DNA of 64,000 nt, taken from contig CAJXSR010000014.1 of assembly GCA_913061275.1 (NCBI GenBank), positions 1 to 64,000 on the forward strand. Reading direction: 5' to 3'. Position numbers and translations under genes: made by a program. Source of the DNA: an uncultured Paracoccaceae bacterium. Lineage in GTDB: Bacteria; Pseudomonadota; Alphaproteobacteria; Rhodobacterales; Rhodobacteraceae. The notes below the pieces were generated by a model. The model did no database searches. It was not told where the DNA came from and worked only from the letters and a program-made list of their open reading frames with translations. This document shows, piece by piece, positions 7,542 to 17,545 of the stretch (position 1 is its first letter; every line of letters begins with the position of its first letter).

Positions 7542-9365
7542 CTACTCCACAGTCACTGATTTTGCCAAATTACGTGGTTGATCTACATCCGTTCCTTTGC
7601 GAACGGCTGTATAATAGGCGATTAGTTGGGCAGGGATGGCGTATAGGATCGGGGCAAGCATATTATGAACAGGGGGCATGATGATGGTTTTCCAAACACC
7701 ATCACGCGCTGTTTCTGCCCCTTTGGGGTCTGTGACCAGCAGAACTTTGCCTCCACGCGCCATGACTTCTTGCATATTGCTGACAGTTTTATCGAATAGA
7801 TCATCTTTGGGTGCCAGAACGATCACAGGCATATGTTCATCAACTAGGGCAATGGGGCCATGCTTCAATTCACCACTGGCGTAGCCTTCAGCATGTATAT
7901 AGCTGATTTCTTTCAACTTTAACGCACCTTCAAGGGCCAGTGGGTACATAGCGCCACGGCCTAGAAATAACGCGTCTGATGCTTTGGAAAGCTCTATCGT
8001 AACTTCGTCAATTTCAGATTGTTGGGCAAGAGATTGATTGATTATTCCCGGAAGGGACGTAAGTTCTGTGCGTAAAACCTGCTCGCTTTTTGCATCGAGC
8101 TCACCGCGCGCACGGGCGGCCGAAATAACCAAGGCGACTAGGGCAATTAATTGACAGGTAAATGCTTTTGTAGAGGCCACACCGATTTCAACACCTGCAT
8201 GGATCGGCAATGAAATATCGCTTTCGCGTGAGATGGAACTTTCAGCGACGTTAACCACAGCAACGGTTTTGGAAACCTTATCAGAGCAATAACGCAAAGC
8301 CGCCAAAGTATCGGCTGTTTCACCAGATTGGCTGACAAACATTGCTACTGATTTATCTGACATCGGGGGTTCACGATAGCGAAATTCTGAAGCGACATCT
8401 ACCTCACAAGGGATGCGTGCAACCTGTTCAAACCAGTATTTAGCAACCGAGCAAGCCAGATATGCAGTGCCACAAGCGACCATGGTTATTTTATCAACAT
8501 TTGCGAAATCAATATCCAAACCGGGTACGGAAATTCCCCCTGTTTTTGGGTCTGTATAATGTGTAATTGCTTCGGCCAGTACCGTTGGTTGTTCAGCAAT
8601 TTCTTTCATCATATAGTGTTTATAGCCACCTTTATCAGACGTGCCTAAATCAACTTTTATGGTGCGCATTTCGCGGTTGGCTAACGTACCAGAGGCGTCC
8701 CTAATCTCTAGCGATGTGCGGGTTACAATGGCCCAGTCGCCTTCATCAAGGTAGGTGACTTTATCTGTCATTGGTGCCAACGCCAATGCGTCTGATCCAA
8801 CAAACATTTCGCCGTCTCCGTGACCAATCGCCAAGGGTGATCCTTTGCGGGCGGCGATTAATAGATCGTCTTCACCTTCAAATAAGAAACAAAGCGCATA
8901 GGCGCCTTCTAACCGGTCGATTGTTGCGGCGGCGGCATATTTTGGGGATAAACCATCTTTTAAATAGCTCATGCACAGTTGCACTACTGTTTCAGTGTCA
9001 GTGTCGGTTTCAAAAACAACGCCGTTTTGGGATAATTCGTCACGCAGCTCTTTGAAGTTTTCAATAATACCGTTGTGTACCACTGCCACATCTTTGGCGC
9101 GGTGCGGGTGTGAGTTTACGATATTTGGTACACCGTGTGTGGCCCAACGGGTGTGACCGATGCCTGCTTTCCCTGCAATCGGGTTATGTACCAAAAGATC
9201 GGATAGATTAACCAGTTTACCAACAGCACGACGGCGGCCCAATTTGCCTGCATCAACGGTTGCGATGCCTGCGCTGTCATATCCACGGTATTCAAGCCGT
9301 TTTAGGGCATCAACCAAAATCGGTGCCGCTTCATGATTGCCTAAGATACCTACGATACCACACAT
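7542..9365 (-). CDS. glmS: Glutamine-fructose-6-phosphate aminotransferase (isomerising)
   Basis: A 607-residue cytosolic enzyme making glucosamine-6-phosphate from fructose-6-phosphate and glutamine, the first step to UDP-GlcNAc for peptidoglycan and LPS. The N-terminal glutaminase domain starts MCGIVGILGN with the nucleophile Cys2. Two SIS domains follow (SQSGETADTLAALR and LGRGAMYPLALEGALKLKE), ending in the conserved DVDQPRNLAKSVTVE. The gene starts 4 nt after glmU on the same strand, so the two are co-transcribed. No glmS ribozyme is visible or expected at this spacing. Confidence 0.98.
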   Translation of the reverse strand: MCGIVGILGNHEAAPILVDALKRLEYRGYDSAGIATVDAGKLGRRRAVGKLVNLSDLLVHNPIAGKAGIGHTRWATHGVPNIVNSHPHRAKDVAVVHNGIIENFKELRDELSQNGVVFETDTDTETVVQLCMSYLKDGLSPKYAAAATIDRLEGAYALCFLFEGEDDLLIAARKGSPLAIGHGDGEMFVGSDALALAPMTDKVTYLDEGDWAIVTRTSLEIRDASGTLANREMRTIKVDLGTSDKGGYKHYMMKEIAEQPTVLAEAITHYTDPKTGGISVPGLDIDFANVDKITMVACGTAYLACSVAKYWFEQVARIPCEVDVASEFRYREPPMSDKSVAMFVSQSGETADTLAALRYCSDKVSKTVAVVNVAESSISRESDISLPIHAGVEIGVASTKAFTCQLIALVALVISAARARGELDAKSEQVLRTELTSLPGIINQSLAQQSEIDEVTIELSKASDALFLGRGAMYPLALEGALKLKEISYIHAEGYASGELKHGPIALVDEHMPVIVLAPKDDLFDKTVSNMQEVMARGGKVLLVTDPKGAETARDGVWKTIIMPPVHNMLAPILYAIPAQLIAYYTAVRKGTDVDQPRNLAKSVTVE

Positions 9366-9369
9366 ATAT

Positions 9370-10725
9370 TCAGCCCTTTTTTAATGCCGCTTTGGCTGCG
9401 CGAAGTTTGTTCATCATCCGCAACGCTAATCCAATTCTATTTTCCTGTTTTGCCCGCCCTAATCCTAGGGCTTCGTCGGGCACATCTTTTGTTATGATGC
9501 TGCCAGAACCTGTCATGGCATCCGCACCCACACGTACGGGGGCCACAAGCATGGTGTTTGATCCGATAAAGGCGCGCGCGCCAATTTCAGTTTTGTGCTT
9601 AAACACACCATCATAATTGCAAGTGATTGTTCCTGCACCAATATTTGCTTGCGAACCTATATCGGCATCACCAATATAAGATAGATGATTTACCTTTGCA
9701 CCTTCGCCTATTTGGGCCGCTTTGATTTCGACAAAATTACCGACCTTGGCGCCATTGGCCAATTCAGCACCTGGGCGCAAACGGGCATAGGGGCCGACGA
9801 TGGCATCTTTTGATACGTGGCACCCTTCTAGATGTGAAAATGCGCGAATGGTGGCGTTGTTTTCTATTGTTACATCGGGGCCAAAAACTACATTTGGTTC
9901 GATAATAACATCACGCCCTATGATCGTATCGTAGGCTAGCCAAACCGTTTCAGCAGCAATAAGCGTAGCACCGTTTTCCATCGCATCACGGCGGGCCTTG
10001 GTTTGAAAGGCCACTTCAGCGGTAGCAAGATCAGTGCGAGAGTTTATACCCATTGTTTCGGTTTCATCACAAGCAATCGCTGCACATGTCAGGCCACGGG
10101 CGCGCGCAAGACCTACAATATCGGTCAAATAGTACTCACTACTTGCATTATCGTTCTGCACGTCATCCAGAATGCTAAACAACAGTCTTGCATCTGCACA
10201 AATGACACCAGAGTTGCAAAAATCAATATCGCGCTGGGCGTCCGTTGCATCTTTATACTCTATTATTGCCTCTAATTGCCCACCAGCAGTGGTGATAAGA
10301 CGCCCATAACGGGCAGGGTCTGCGGCATGAAACCCTAAAACAACAACACCGTGTCCATCGCGCTTCTTGTCCAGCATGGCCTGAAGTGTTTCGGGTTGTA
10401 CGAAAGGTGTGTCACCATATAAAACGATCACATCCCCGTCGAAATCCTGTAAGTCAGATGCCGCTTGTTGCACGGCATGGGCCGTACCTTCTTGTGTGGC
10501 TTGGTGTGCAAATAGGGCGGTGTCGTCATAGCTAGCGGCCGATTTTTTCACGGCCTCTGCACCATAACCTGTTACAACTACTATCTTTTTAGCAAAAGCA
10601 TTCTGTGCAGTACGCATTGCATGTATCAGCATTGGTGCACCGGCCACATGATGTAATACCTTTGGCATATCCGATTTCATACGGCTGCCCATGCCAGCGG
10701 CTAATATTATGACTGCTAAATCCAT
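9370..10725 (-). CDS. glmU: Bifunctional N-acetylglucosamine-1-phosphate uridyltransferase / glucosamine-1-phosphate acetyltransferase
   Basis: A protein of about 451 residues catalysing the last two steps to UDP-GlcNAc. The N-terminal nucleotidyltransferase domain has LAAGMGSRMKSDMPKVLH, and GDTPF for metal binding. The C-terminal left-handed beta-helix shows repeated hexapeptides (GPDVTIENNATI, ANIGAGTITCNYDG) and the acetyltransferase region YIGDADIG. ATG 10725 gives the family N-terminus; an in-frame GTG at 10731 would add two residues. glmU is first in the operon with glmS, and is divergent from the HAD phosphatase genes across 131 bp. Confidence 0.97.
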   Translation of the reverse strand: MDLAVIILAAGMGSRMKSDMPKVLHHVAGAPMLIHAMRTAQNAFAKKIVVVTGYGAEAVKKSAASYDDTALFAHQATQEGTAHAVQQAASDLQDFDGDVIVLYGDTPFVQPETLQAMLDKKRDGHGVVVLGFHAADPARYGRLITTAGGQLEAIIEYKDATDAQRDIDFCNSGVICADARLLFSILDDVQNDNASSEYYLTDIVGLARARGLTCAAIACDETETMGINSRTDLATAEVAFQTKARRDAMENGATLIAAETVWLAYDTIIGRDVIIEPNVVFGPDVTIENNATIRAFSHLEGCHVSKDAIVGPYARLRPGAELANGAKVGNFVEIKAAQIGEGAKVNHLSYIGDADIGSQANIGAGTITCNYDGVFKHKTEIGARAFIGSNTMLVAPVRVGADAMTGSGSIITKDVPDEALGLGRAKQENRIGLALRMMNKLRAAKAALKKG

Positions 10726-10808
10726 TTTCACTCAATCTAGTTTAATTATCTGTCTTCTACGCAACAACGCGCCACAACAAAAGGGGGCATATGTTCAAGA
10801 AGTCTTTC

Positions 10809-10832
10809 ACTTCGTTACGGGCTGTGGCAAAC
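10809..10832 (+). repeat. Duplicated leader element, copy 1
   Basis: A 24-nt non-coding segment that begins ACTTCGTTACGG and ends CTGTGGCAAAC. It lies 24 nt before the first HAD gene and matches 11595-11618, before the second HAD gene, at 23 of 24 positions. This is more conserved than the two coding sequences, which suggests a functional promoter or leader. Confidence 0.7.
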
Positions 10833-10856
10833 TAGACAGATAATAGGGGGAATTTG

Positions 10857-11525
10857 ATGAAATCGGCGATCTTTGACCTAGACGGTACTTTGGCAGACAC
10901 CAGTTGTGATCTGATAGCGGCGGCTAATGCCTGTTTTGTTAAAATAGGCGCACCACCACAACTTGACCCCGTTGCAGATGCAAGCACTGCGTTTCAGGGC
11001 GGGCGGGCTATGTTGAAACTGGGATTTGCGCGATTGGGGCAGATACCTGATGACATTCAAATGCAACAACATTTCGAATATTTGCTAAAGTTTTACGGCG
11101 ATAACATTGACCATCACACGTTTTTATATGCGGGCGTGGTGGACTGTTTAGAGGAATTATCAAGGCGGGGGTATTTATTGGGGATTTGCACCAATAAACC
11201 AGAGGGTTTGGCGCAGAAACTTACAAAACGTCTGGGTATCAGGCATCACTTTGAAGCCCTGTTGGGGGCAGATAGCTTACCTGTTCGTAAGCCAGATGCG
11301 GGGCATTTGTTAGGCACGATTAAAGAGTTGGGTGGAAATCCGTCGAAATCTGTACTGATCGGGGACACGATCACAGATCGCAATGCGGCTAAAAACGCCT
11401 GGGTGCCCTGTATTCTGGTCACCTTCGGTCCTGACGGGCCACATGTGGCGGATTTAGAACCTGAGGGCTTGTTGGATCATTTTGACCAACTGCCTGACAT
11501 GATGGATATGATGATCGAGGAGTAA
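10857..11525 (+). CDS. HAD-family phosphatase, Gph-like (copy 1)
   Basis: A 222-residue haloacid dehalogenase-type hydrolase resembling phosphoglycolate phosphatase, which clears 2-phosphoglycolate. Motif I is FDLDGTLADTS (nucleophile Asp), motif II is ICTNK, motif III the Lys in PVRKPD, and motif IV is IGDTITDRNAA. A helical cap lies between motifs I and II. The start is ATG 10857, behind AGGGGG at 10846-10851; a TTG directly upstream is in frame but unnecessary. It is followed by a diverged copy of itself. The substrate is not certain. Confidence 0.85.
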   Translation: MKSAIFDLDGTLADTSCDLIAAANACFVKIGAPPQLDPVADASTAFQGGRAMLKLGFARLGQIPDDIQMQQHFEYLLKFYGDNIDHHTFLYAGVVDCLEELSRRGYLLGICTNKPEGLAQKLTKRLGIRHHFEALLGADSLPVRKPDAGHLLGTIKELGGNPSKSVLIGDTITDRNAAKNAWVPCILVTFGPDGPHVADLEPEGLLDHFDQLPDMMDMMIEE

Positions 11526-11594
11526 GAATTTGGTGTATAGCTTTGAAGGTGGGCTCGCCGAACAACAGGGGAAGACATGCACAAAAGTTCTTCT

Positions 11595-11618
11595 ACTTCG
11601 TTACGGCCTGTGGCAAAC
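11595..11618 (+). repeat. Duplicated leader element, copy 2
   Basis: The second copy of the 24-nt element seen at 10809-10832, with one mismatch (GGGC versus GGCC). It ends 12 nt before the ATG of the second HAD gene. It shows that the tandem duplication included the upstream region. Confidence 0.7.
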
Positions 11619-11630
11619 AAGTTGTGTAAT

Positions 11631-12299
11631 ATGAAATCAGTAATCTTTGATCTGGACGGTACCTTAGTAGACACCAGTGGTGATCTGGTGGCCGCTGCGA
11701 ATGCCTGTTTTGTTAGTATGGGTGAAGCACCCCAACTTGACCCCAAAACAGATGCTAGCACGGCTTTTTTAGGGACTCTTGCCATGCTTGAGCTGGGCTT
11801 TTCGCGTTTGGGGTATATGCCTAGTGCTTCAAAAATGCAGGATTATTATGAGTACCTCTCAGATTTTTACGAAAAAAATATAGATTGCCATACCTATATG
11901 TATGACGGTGTTGTGGATTGTTTGGATACATTGAAGACGCGTGGATATTTAATGGGAATTTGCACCAATAAACGAATAAGATTTGCCGAAAAACTGATTA
12001 ACCGTATGGGTATACGGCATTATTTTCAGGCGGTTGTGGGGGCAGACACCTTGCCCGTTCGCAAGCCAGATTCAGGACATTTACTAGGGACAATTAAAGC
12101 GATGAATGGCAACCCTATGAAAGCGATAATGATTGGTGATACAATTACAGATCGAAATGCGGCAAAAAACGCCTGCGTGCCATGTGTTTTGGTAACCTTT
12201 GGGCCAGATGGCGCAAAGGTTGCAGATTTAAAGCCTGAGGGTTTGTTGGATCATTTTGACCAATTACCTGATATGATGGATACCATGATTAAAGGATAA
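11631..12299 (+). CDS. HAD-family phosphatase, Gph-like (copy 2)
   Basis: A 222-residue paralogue of the preceding protein, the same length and alignable end to end without gaps. All HAD motifs are kept: FDLDGTLVDTS, ICTNK, PVRKPD, IGDTITDRNAAKNA. The two proteins are identical at the C-terminal EGLLDHFDQLPDMMD and differ mainly in the cap region, so substrate specificity may have split. ATG 11631 matches the start of copy 1; an in-frame ATG at 11577 would turn the conserved leader into coding sequence and is rejected. The ribosome site is weak. Confidence 0.85.
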   Translation: MKSVIFDLDGTLVDTSGDLVAAANACFVSMGEAPQLDPKTDASTAFLGTLAMLELGFSRLGYMPSASKMQDYYEYLSDFYEKNIDCHTYMYDGVVDCLDTLKTRGYLMGICTNKRIRFAEKLINRMGIRHYFQAVVGADTLPVRKPDSGHLLGTIKAMNGNPMKAIMIGDTITDRNAAKNACVPCVLVTFGPDGAKVADLKPEGLLDHFDQLPDMMDTMIKG

Positions 12300-12303
12300 G
12301 CGT

Positions 12304-13506
12304 TTGACACGTAAATTCACAGGAAATTTCACACAACAAGAAGCAATTCCACAAGTCGGAATTGATGCGGCTGTAAAGGTGATGCAGCATGGGCGGTTGC
12401 ATCGTTATAATGTAGCGCAGAATGAAGTTGCAGAAGCGGTGTTGCTGGAACAAGAATTCGCGGCATATGTGGGCGCGCAATATTGTCTGTCCGTGGCATC
12501 TGGCGGGTATGCGTTGGCGGCAGCTTTGCGAGCCGTGGAAATGGGGCAGGGTGATAAGGTTCTGACCAATGCGTTTACATTAGCCCCTGTGCCGGGTGCG
12601 ATTGCGAATGCTGGCGGTGTGCCTGTGTTTGTAGAAGTAACAGAAAACCTGGTGATGGATTTGGATGATTTGCAAGCCAAAATTGCATCCAGTGGGGCGC
12701 GTTATTTGATGCTAAGTCATATGCGCGGGCATATCGTGGACATGGATGCATTGATGGCAATTTGCGATGCAGCGGGGGTTCTGGTTATTGAGGATTGCGC
12801 CCATACGATGGGGGCGCATTGGAACGGGGTGCCAAGCGGGCGGCATGGCATTGTTGGTTGTTATTCAACGCAAACGTTCAAGCATATCAATTCGGGCGAA
12901 GGTGGGTTGCTGATAACCAATGATGCGCAAGTGATGGCGCGGGCCACGATGCTATCGGGGTCTTACATGCTTTATGAAAGCCATGCGGCAGGTGCGCCAA
13001 GTGAGGCGTTTAACGATATTGCGTTAGATACGCCAAACTGTTCGGGGCGGATGGATAATTTGCGTGCGGCAATACTACGACCACAACTGGCTGCATTGGA
13101 TGCGCAGGGGCAAAAATGGAATGCGCGTTACCAGCGCGTCGAGGCAGGTTTGCAAAACACGACGGGCCTACGGATTATTCCGCGCCCAAAGGAAGAGGAT
13201 TATATAGCGTCATCTTTTCAATTCACATTGCCCGATTGGCAGTTGGATAAAGTTCACACCGTTCAAAAACGTTGTGCGGCACGCGGGGTGGAATTGAAAT
13301 GGTTTGGCGCTGATAGGCCTGTGGGCTTTACGTCTCGTCATGACAGTTGGCGGTATGTAGATGCGCAGGAAATGCCACAAACAGACCGTGTGTTGTCAGG
13401 TCTTTTAGACATGCGGCTACCTTTGACCTTTAGCCTAGAGGATTGTGATTTTCTGGCAGATATAATCCGTGAAGAAGTCAGTGCGGTATATCAGGCGGAA
13501 CACTGA
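12304..13506 (+). CDS. DegT/DnrJ/EryC1-family PLP-dependent aminotransferase
   Basis: A 400-residue sugar-aminotransferase-type protein. The fold-type I features are an N-terminal substrate segment, EDCAHTMGAHW near residue 165, and the PLP Lys in STQTFKHINSGEGGLL. Such enzymes usually aminate nucleotide-linked keto-sugars for surface polysaccharide or antibiotics, but no sugar pathway genes lie next to it. A TTG start at 12304, 4 nt after the HAD stop and behind AAAGGA, is the best fit, which makes it part of the HAD operon. The substrate is unknown. Confidence 0.82.
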   Translation: MTRKFTGNFTQQEAIPQVGIDAAVKVMQHGRLHRYNVAQNEVAEAVLLEQEFAAYVGAQYCLSVASGGYALAAALRAVEMGQGDKVLTNAFTLAPVPGAIANAGGVPVFVEVTENLVMDLDDLQAKIASSGARYLMLSHMRGHIVDMDALMAICDAAGVLVIEDCAHTMGAHWNGVPSGRHGIVGCYSTQTFKHINSGEGGLLITNDAQVMARATMLSGSYMLYESHAAGAPSEAFNDIALDTPNCSGRMDNLRAAILRPQLAALDAQGQKWNARYQRVEAGLQNTTGLRIIPRPKEEDYIASSFQFTLPDWQLDKVHTVQKRCAARGVELKWFGADRPVGFTSRHDSWRYVDAQEMPQTDRVLSGLLDMRLPLTFSLEDCDFLADIIREEVSAVYQAEH

Positions 13507-13507
13507 C

Positions 13508-13945
13508 ATGCGGTTTAGTATTACAACTTACCTTTTCCTAGTTGCAGCAGTGCTTTTGTCCGTGCCACCTATTATTGATGTGGTAAATGGGGCCATCAAA
13601 GGTGAAAAAAACCTTTGCACCATAGCGTTGGTAATGGATGGTGATACTGTGAAAATTGACTGCCCAGACAGTGACATAAGTAACGCGCGGATTATGGGCT
13701 ATGACACGCCAGAGAAAAATGCACGATGCATAGGCGAGTTTTTTAGTGCTATTCGCGCCACATGGGCATTGCGCATCATGTTATGGCGCGCACATGCGAT
13801 TGAGATCAAGACAGACGGTAAAGACAAGTATGGCCGCGCTTTAATTCGGTTGTTGGTGAACGGAAACGACGTAACCCCAGCGATGGTTAGAACAGGTGTT
13901 GCCCGTATATATAGTGGTGGGCGGCGTGGTAGTTGGTGTGAATAG
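13508..13945 (+). CDS. Membrane-anchored thermonuclease-like protein (SNase domain)
   Basis: A 145-residue protein with an N-terminal hydrophobic anchor or signal (residues 5-25) and a staphylococcal nuclease fold. The family signatures are VMDGDTVKI, ARIMGYDTPE, which supplies the first catalytic Arg and the acidic residue, and KDKYGRALIRLLVNG with the second Arg. It is expected to cut nucleic acid outside the cytoplasm in a Ca-dependent way. The ATG at 13508 overlaps the stop of the aminotransferase gene, so it ends that operon. Confidence 0.8.
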   Translation: MRFSITTYLFLVAAVLLSVPPIIDVVNGAIKGEKNLCTIALVMDGDTVKIDCPDSDISNARIMGYDTPEKNARCIGEFFSAIRATWALRIMLWRAHAIEIKTDGKDKYGRALIRLLVNGNDVTPAMVRTGVARIYSGGRRGSWCE

Positions 13946-13999
13946 TCGCGCCGTTCCACTTTATAAGGTATAAAAGCTGCAAAACAGGCGTTGCCCATG

Positions 14000-14028
14000 T
14001 TGACCTTACTACGGTGCGCGGGTAGACC
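14000..14028 (+). promoter_or_regulatory. Possible sigma-70-type promoter of the nuo operon
   Basis: TTGACC at 14000-14005, a 17-bp spacer and TAGACC at 14023-14028 resemble a housekeeping promoter, 45 bp before nuoA. The -10 match is poor, so this is tentative. Confidence 0.3.
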
Positions 14029-14072
14029 GATTAATAACTGTTCAAGAGCGAAAACGACAATAGGAGTAGCCG

Positions 14073-14438
14073 TTGGAAGACCTGTTAAGAGAGTATCTGC
14101 CAATCCTCGTGTTTTTAGGCATAGCGGCGGCCCTTGGCCTTGTCCTTATACTCGCTGCTTTCATTATTGCGGTACGCAATCCCGAAGCTGAAAAAATATC
14201 GGCTTATGAGTGTGGTTTTAACGCTTTTGATGATGCTCGGATGAAGTTTGACATTCGTTTCTATCTGGTTGCTATCCTGTTTATTATTTTCGACCTAGAG
14301 GTCGCATTTTTGTTTCCATGGGCAGCAAGCTTTCAATATGTTGGTACTTTAGGTTTCTGGTCTATGTTGGTTTTCTTAGGCGTGCTGACCGTTGGCTTTG
14401 CTTATGAGTGGAAAAAGGGAGCCTTGGAATGGGAGTAG
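14073..14438 (+). CDS. nuoA: NADH-quinone oxidoreductase subunit A
   Basis: A 121-residue, three-helix membrane subunit of complex I. It shows the conserved loop [39 protein letters not shown], whose Cys reacts in the de-active state of the family. The start is TTG 14073 behind TAGGAG. It is first in the nuo operon, and its last 10 bases overlap nuoB. Confidence 0.97.
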   Translation: MEDLLREYLPILVFLGIAAALGLVLILAAFIIAVRNPEAEKISAYECGFNAFDDARMKFDIRFYLVAILFIIFDLEVAFLFPWAASFQYVGTLGFWSMLVFLGVLTVGFAYEWKKGALEWE

Positions 14439-14962
14439 CAACATCACTGAATTCCGCTGGTGCAGATAAAGAGATGGTAACAGCTGCCATGAACCGCGAA
14501 TTGCAGGATCAGGGTTTTTTACTGACCTCAACTGCGGATATTATTAACTGGGCGCGTACGGGTTCTTTGCACTGGATGACATTTGGTTTGGCGTGTTGTG
14601 CTGTTGAAATGATGCACTGTGCTATGCCGCGCTATGATATGGAACGCTTCGGAACTGCCCCACGGGCAAGCCCGCGCCAATCTGATTTGATGATTGTTGC
14701 AGGTACGTTGACCAATAAAATGGCACCAGCACTGCGCAAGGTTTACGACCAAATGCCAGAGCCGCGTTATGTGATTTCGATGGGATCATGTGCAAACGGT
14801 GGTGGTTATTATCACTACAGCTATTCTGTTGTACGTGGCTGTGATCGCATTGTGCCTGTGGATGTTTATGTGCCGGGCTGCCCGCCAACAGCAGAAGCAT
14901 TGCTATACGGTATTTTGCAGCTGCAACGTAAAATTCGCCGCACTGGCACGATTGTAAGGTAG
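14429..14962 (+). CDS. nuoB: NADH-quinone oxidoreductase subunit B
   Basis: A 177-residue peripheral-arm subunit carrying the terminal N2 4Fe-4S cluster that passes electrons to quinone. Ligands are visible in [22 protein letters not shown] and [14 protein letters not shown]. The ATG at 14429 overlaps nuoA and gives the usual family N-terminus; an in-frame ATG at 14408 would lie deep inside nuoA. It is translationally coupled to nuoA. Confidence 0.97.
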   Translation: MGVATSLNSAGADKEMVTAAMNRELQDQGFLLTSTADIINWARTGSLHWMTFGLACCAVEMMHCAMPRYDMERFGTAPRASPRQSDLMIVAGTLTNKMAPALRKVYDQMPEPRYVISMGSCANGGGYYHYSYSVVRGCDRIVPVDVYVPGCPPTAEALLYGILQLQRKIRRTGTIVR

Positions 14963-14968
14963 GGATTG

Positions 14969-15580
14969 ATGTCACAAGATTTGCAAGACCTAGGGGCTTT
15001 GATTGAAAGCAAACAATCAGATGCGATTGTAGGGTATGAAGTCAACGCTATGGGTGAGTTGGTGATGCAGGTAATACCTGCGGCCTTGCCAAAGCTGGTT
15101 GAATTTTTACGCACCAACCGCAACTGTAAGTTTTCTAGTTTGGTTGATATTACCGCCGTGGATTTTCCATCTGCTGCAAAACGCTTTGAAGTGGTTTACC
15201 ATTTCTTGTCGATGTACATGAACCACCGCATTCGCCTAAAAGCACTTGTTGCCGAAGATGAAGTTGTACCGTCAATTTGCGAAGTGCATCCATCTGCCAA
15301 CTGGTTTGAACGTGAAGTGTTCGATATGTACGGCATCCTGTTTTCCGACCACCCTGATCTGCGCCGAATTTTAACAGATTACGGTTTTCGCGGTTATCCG
15401 CTGCGCAAAGATTTCCCGACAACGGGTTATACCGAATGTCGGTATGATGAAGCCGCCAAGCGCGTGGTTTATGAACCTGTCTCGCTTGTTCAGGAATACC
15501 GTCAGTTTGATTTCCTGTCACCGTGGGAAGGGGCTGAATATATCCTGCCCGGTGACGATAAAGCGGAAGGGGCGAAGTGA
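14969..15580 (+). CDS. nuoC: NADH-quinone oxidoreductase subunit C
   Basis: A 203-residue hydrophilic complex I subunit (30-kDa homologue) with the family signature [41 protein letters not shown]. It packs against NuoD. ATG 14969 is used; the TTG overlapping it upstream is not needed. Its TGA overlaps the nuoD ATG by one base. Confidence 0.97.
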   Translation: MSQDLQDLGALIESKQSDAIVGYEVNAMGELVMQVIPAALPKLVEFLRTNRNCKFSSLVDITAVDFPSAAKRFEVVYHFLSMYMNHRIRLKALVAEDEVVPSICEVHPSANWFEREVFDMYGILFSDHPDLRRILTDYGFRGYPLRKDFPTTGYTECRYDEAAKRVVYEPVSLVQEYRQFDFLSPWEGAEYILPGDDKAEGAK

Positions 15581-16788
15581 TGGACGGCAACTTCAACGAC
15601 GCTAAAACCGGCGAACAGCGTATCCGTAATTTCAACATCAACTTCGGCCCGCAACACCCTGCGGCCCACGGTGTTTTGCGTTTGATTTTGGAACTGGACG
15701 GCGAAATTGTTGATCGCTGTGATCCACATATTGGCCTGCTACATCGCGGTACTGAAAAGTTGATGGAAAGCCGTACCTATCTACAAAACCTGCCATACTT
15801 TGACCGTCTGGATTATGTTTGCCCGATGAACCAAGAACACGCTTGGTGTCTGGCTATTGAAAAGCTGACAGGTGTGGAAGTTCCACGTCGCGCGTCTCTG
15901 ATCCGTGTGCTTTATTGCGAAATAGGCCGCATTCTAAACCACATCTTGAACATCACCACACAGGCGATGGATGTCGGTGCGCTGACCCCGCCGCTTTGGG
16001 GTTTCGAGCAACGTGAAATTCTGATGGAATTCTATGAACGCGCATCTGGTGCCCGTCTGCACGCGGCTTACTTTCGCCCAGGTGGTGTACACCAAGATCT
16101 GTCACAGGAATTGTTGGATGACATCATGCAGTGGACGTTTGAGTTCCCTGAAATCATTGATGACATCGACGGCCTGCTGACCGAAAACCGCATTTTCAAA
16201 CAACGCAATGTGGACATCGCGATTATATCAGAACAAGAAGCCCTTGATTGGGGTTTCTCTGGTGTGATGGTGCGTGGCTCTGGCATGGCATGGGATTTGC
16301 GCCGTGCGCAGCCTTATGAATGCTATGACGAATTTGACTTCCAGATCCCTGTAGGCACTAACGGCGACTGTTATGACCGCTACCTTTGCCGTATGCAGGA
16401 AATGCGTGAAAGCCTATCTATCATGCAGCAAGCGATTAAAAAATTGGAAGAGTCTACGGGTGACGTGCTTGCCCGTGGCAAACTGACACCGCCCTCGCGC
16501 AGTGACATGAAAACCTCGATGGAGGCTTTGATCCACCACTTCAAACTTTACACCGAAGGTTTCCATGTTCCAGAAGGTGAAGTTTATGTTGCTGTGGAAG
16601 CACCTAAAGGTGAATTTGGGGTCTATCTTGTATCAGACGGTTCAAACAAACCTTATAAAACCAAAATCCGCGCGCCGGGGTTTTTACACCTCGCCGCCAT
16701 GGATCACATATGTAAAGGCCACCAGTTGGCAGACGTTGCAGCCGTCATCGGCTCATTAGACGTCGTATTTGGGGAAATTGATCGCTAA
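15580..16788 (+). CDS. nuoD: NADH-quinone oxidoreductase subunit D
   Basis: A 402-residue 49-kDa-type subunit that forms the quinone pocket with NuoB. Conserved features are [18 protein letters not shown] with the quinone-site His, [14 protein letters not shown], and the C-terminal DVVFGEIDR. The start ATG at 15580 is coupled to nuoC; its stop overlaps nuoE by one base (TAATG). Confidence 0.97.
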   Translation: MDGNFNDAKTGEQRIRNFNINFGPQHPAAHGVLRLILELDGEIVDRCDPHIGLLHRGTEKLMESRTYLQNLPYFDRLDYVCPMNQEHAWCLAIEKLTGVEVPRRASLIRVLYCEIGRILNHILNITTQAMDVGALTPPLWGFEQREILMEFYERASGARLHAAYFRPGGVHQDLSQELLDDIMQWTFEFPEIIDDIDGLLTENRIFKQRNVDIAIISEQEALDWGFSGVMVRGSGMAWDLRRAQPYECYDEFDFQIPVGTNGDCYDRYLCRMQEMRESLSIMQQAIKKLEESTGDVLARGKLTPPSRSDMKTSMEALIHHFKLYTEGFHVPEGEVYVAVEAPKGEFGVYLVSDGSNKPYKTKIRAPGFLHLAAMDHICKGHQLADVAAVIGSLDVVFGEIDR

Positions 16789-17519
16789 TGTCATTGCGTC
16801 GTCTACATCACACACAGCCTGACAGCTTTGCTTTTACCGCTGCCAATAAAAAATGGGCCGCAGGTCAAATTGCCAAATTCCCAGAAGGGCGGCAAGCATC
16901 TGCTATCATCCCGCTTTTGTGGCGTGCGCAGGAGCAAGAAAGTTGGCTTTCAAAACCAGCGATTGAAGCTGTCGCAGACATGCTGGGCATGGATTATATC
17001 CGCGCGCTGGAAGTGGCGACGTTCTACTTTATGTTCCAGTTACAGCCTGTGGGCACTGTGGCGCATATTCAGGTTTGCGGTACATTGTCATGCATGATTT
17101 GTGGCGCGGAAGATTTAATTGGTGTGTGTAAAGAAGTTATTGCGCCTAACGCGCATCAAGTATCGAAAGATGGTAAATTCAGCTGGGAAGAAGTTGAATG
17201 TTTGGGGGCTTGTACAAACGCACCTATGGCCCAGATCGGCAAAGACTTCTATGAAGATTTGACCGTAGAAACATTTACCCAAATCATTGCAGATTTTGTA
17301 GATGGTAAAGTGCCTACACCCGGGCCACAAAATGGTCGGTATGCAGCTGAGCCATTAAGTGGACTAACCACACTACAGGATATGAACTCTGGCAAATACG
17401 ATCACAACGTATCGGCAAGCCTAGCCTTGGAATATGCAGATACTGTTAAGCGCATTCAGGGCGATGAAGTGCCAATCTTAAAACCGCGGAAAAAATCCGC
17501 AAAGTCGAAGGTCAGTTAA
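16788..17519 (+). CDS. nuoE: NADH-quinone oxidoreductase subunit E
   Basis: A 243-residue 24-kDa-type subunit with a thioredoxin-like domain and the N1a 2Fe-2S cluster. The four ligands are Cys in CGTLSC and CLGAC. It is longer than the core family owing to a C-terminal tail ending [13 protein letters not shown]. It forms the NADH-dehydrogenase module with NuoF and NuoG. Confidence 0.96.
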   Translation: MSLRRLHHTQPDSFAFTAANKKWAAGQIAKFPEGRQASAIIPLLWRAQEQESWLSKPAIEAVADMLGMDYIRALEVATFYFMFQLQPVGTVAHIQVCGTLSCMICGAEDLIGVCKEVIAPNAHQVSKDGKFSWEEVECLGACTNAPMAQIGKDFYEDLTVETFTQIIADFVDGKVPTPGPQNGRYAAEPLSGLTTLQDMNSGKYDHNVSASLALEYADTVKRIQGDEVPILKPRKKSAKSKVS

Positions 17520-17545
17520 AACACTGATCCATGAGGGGAAAAATT

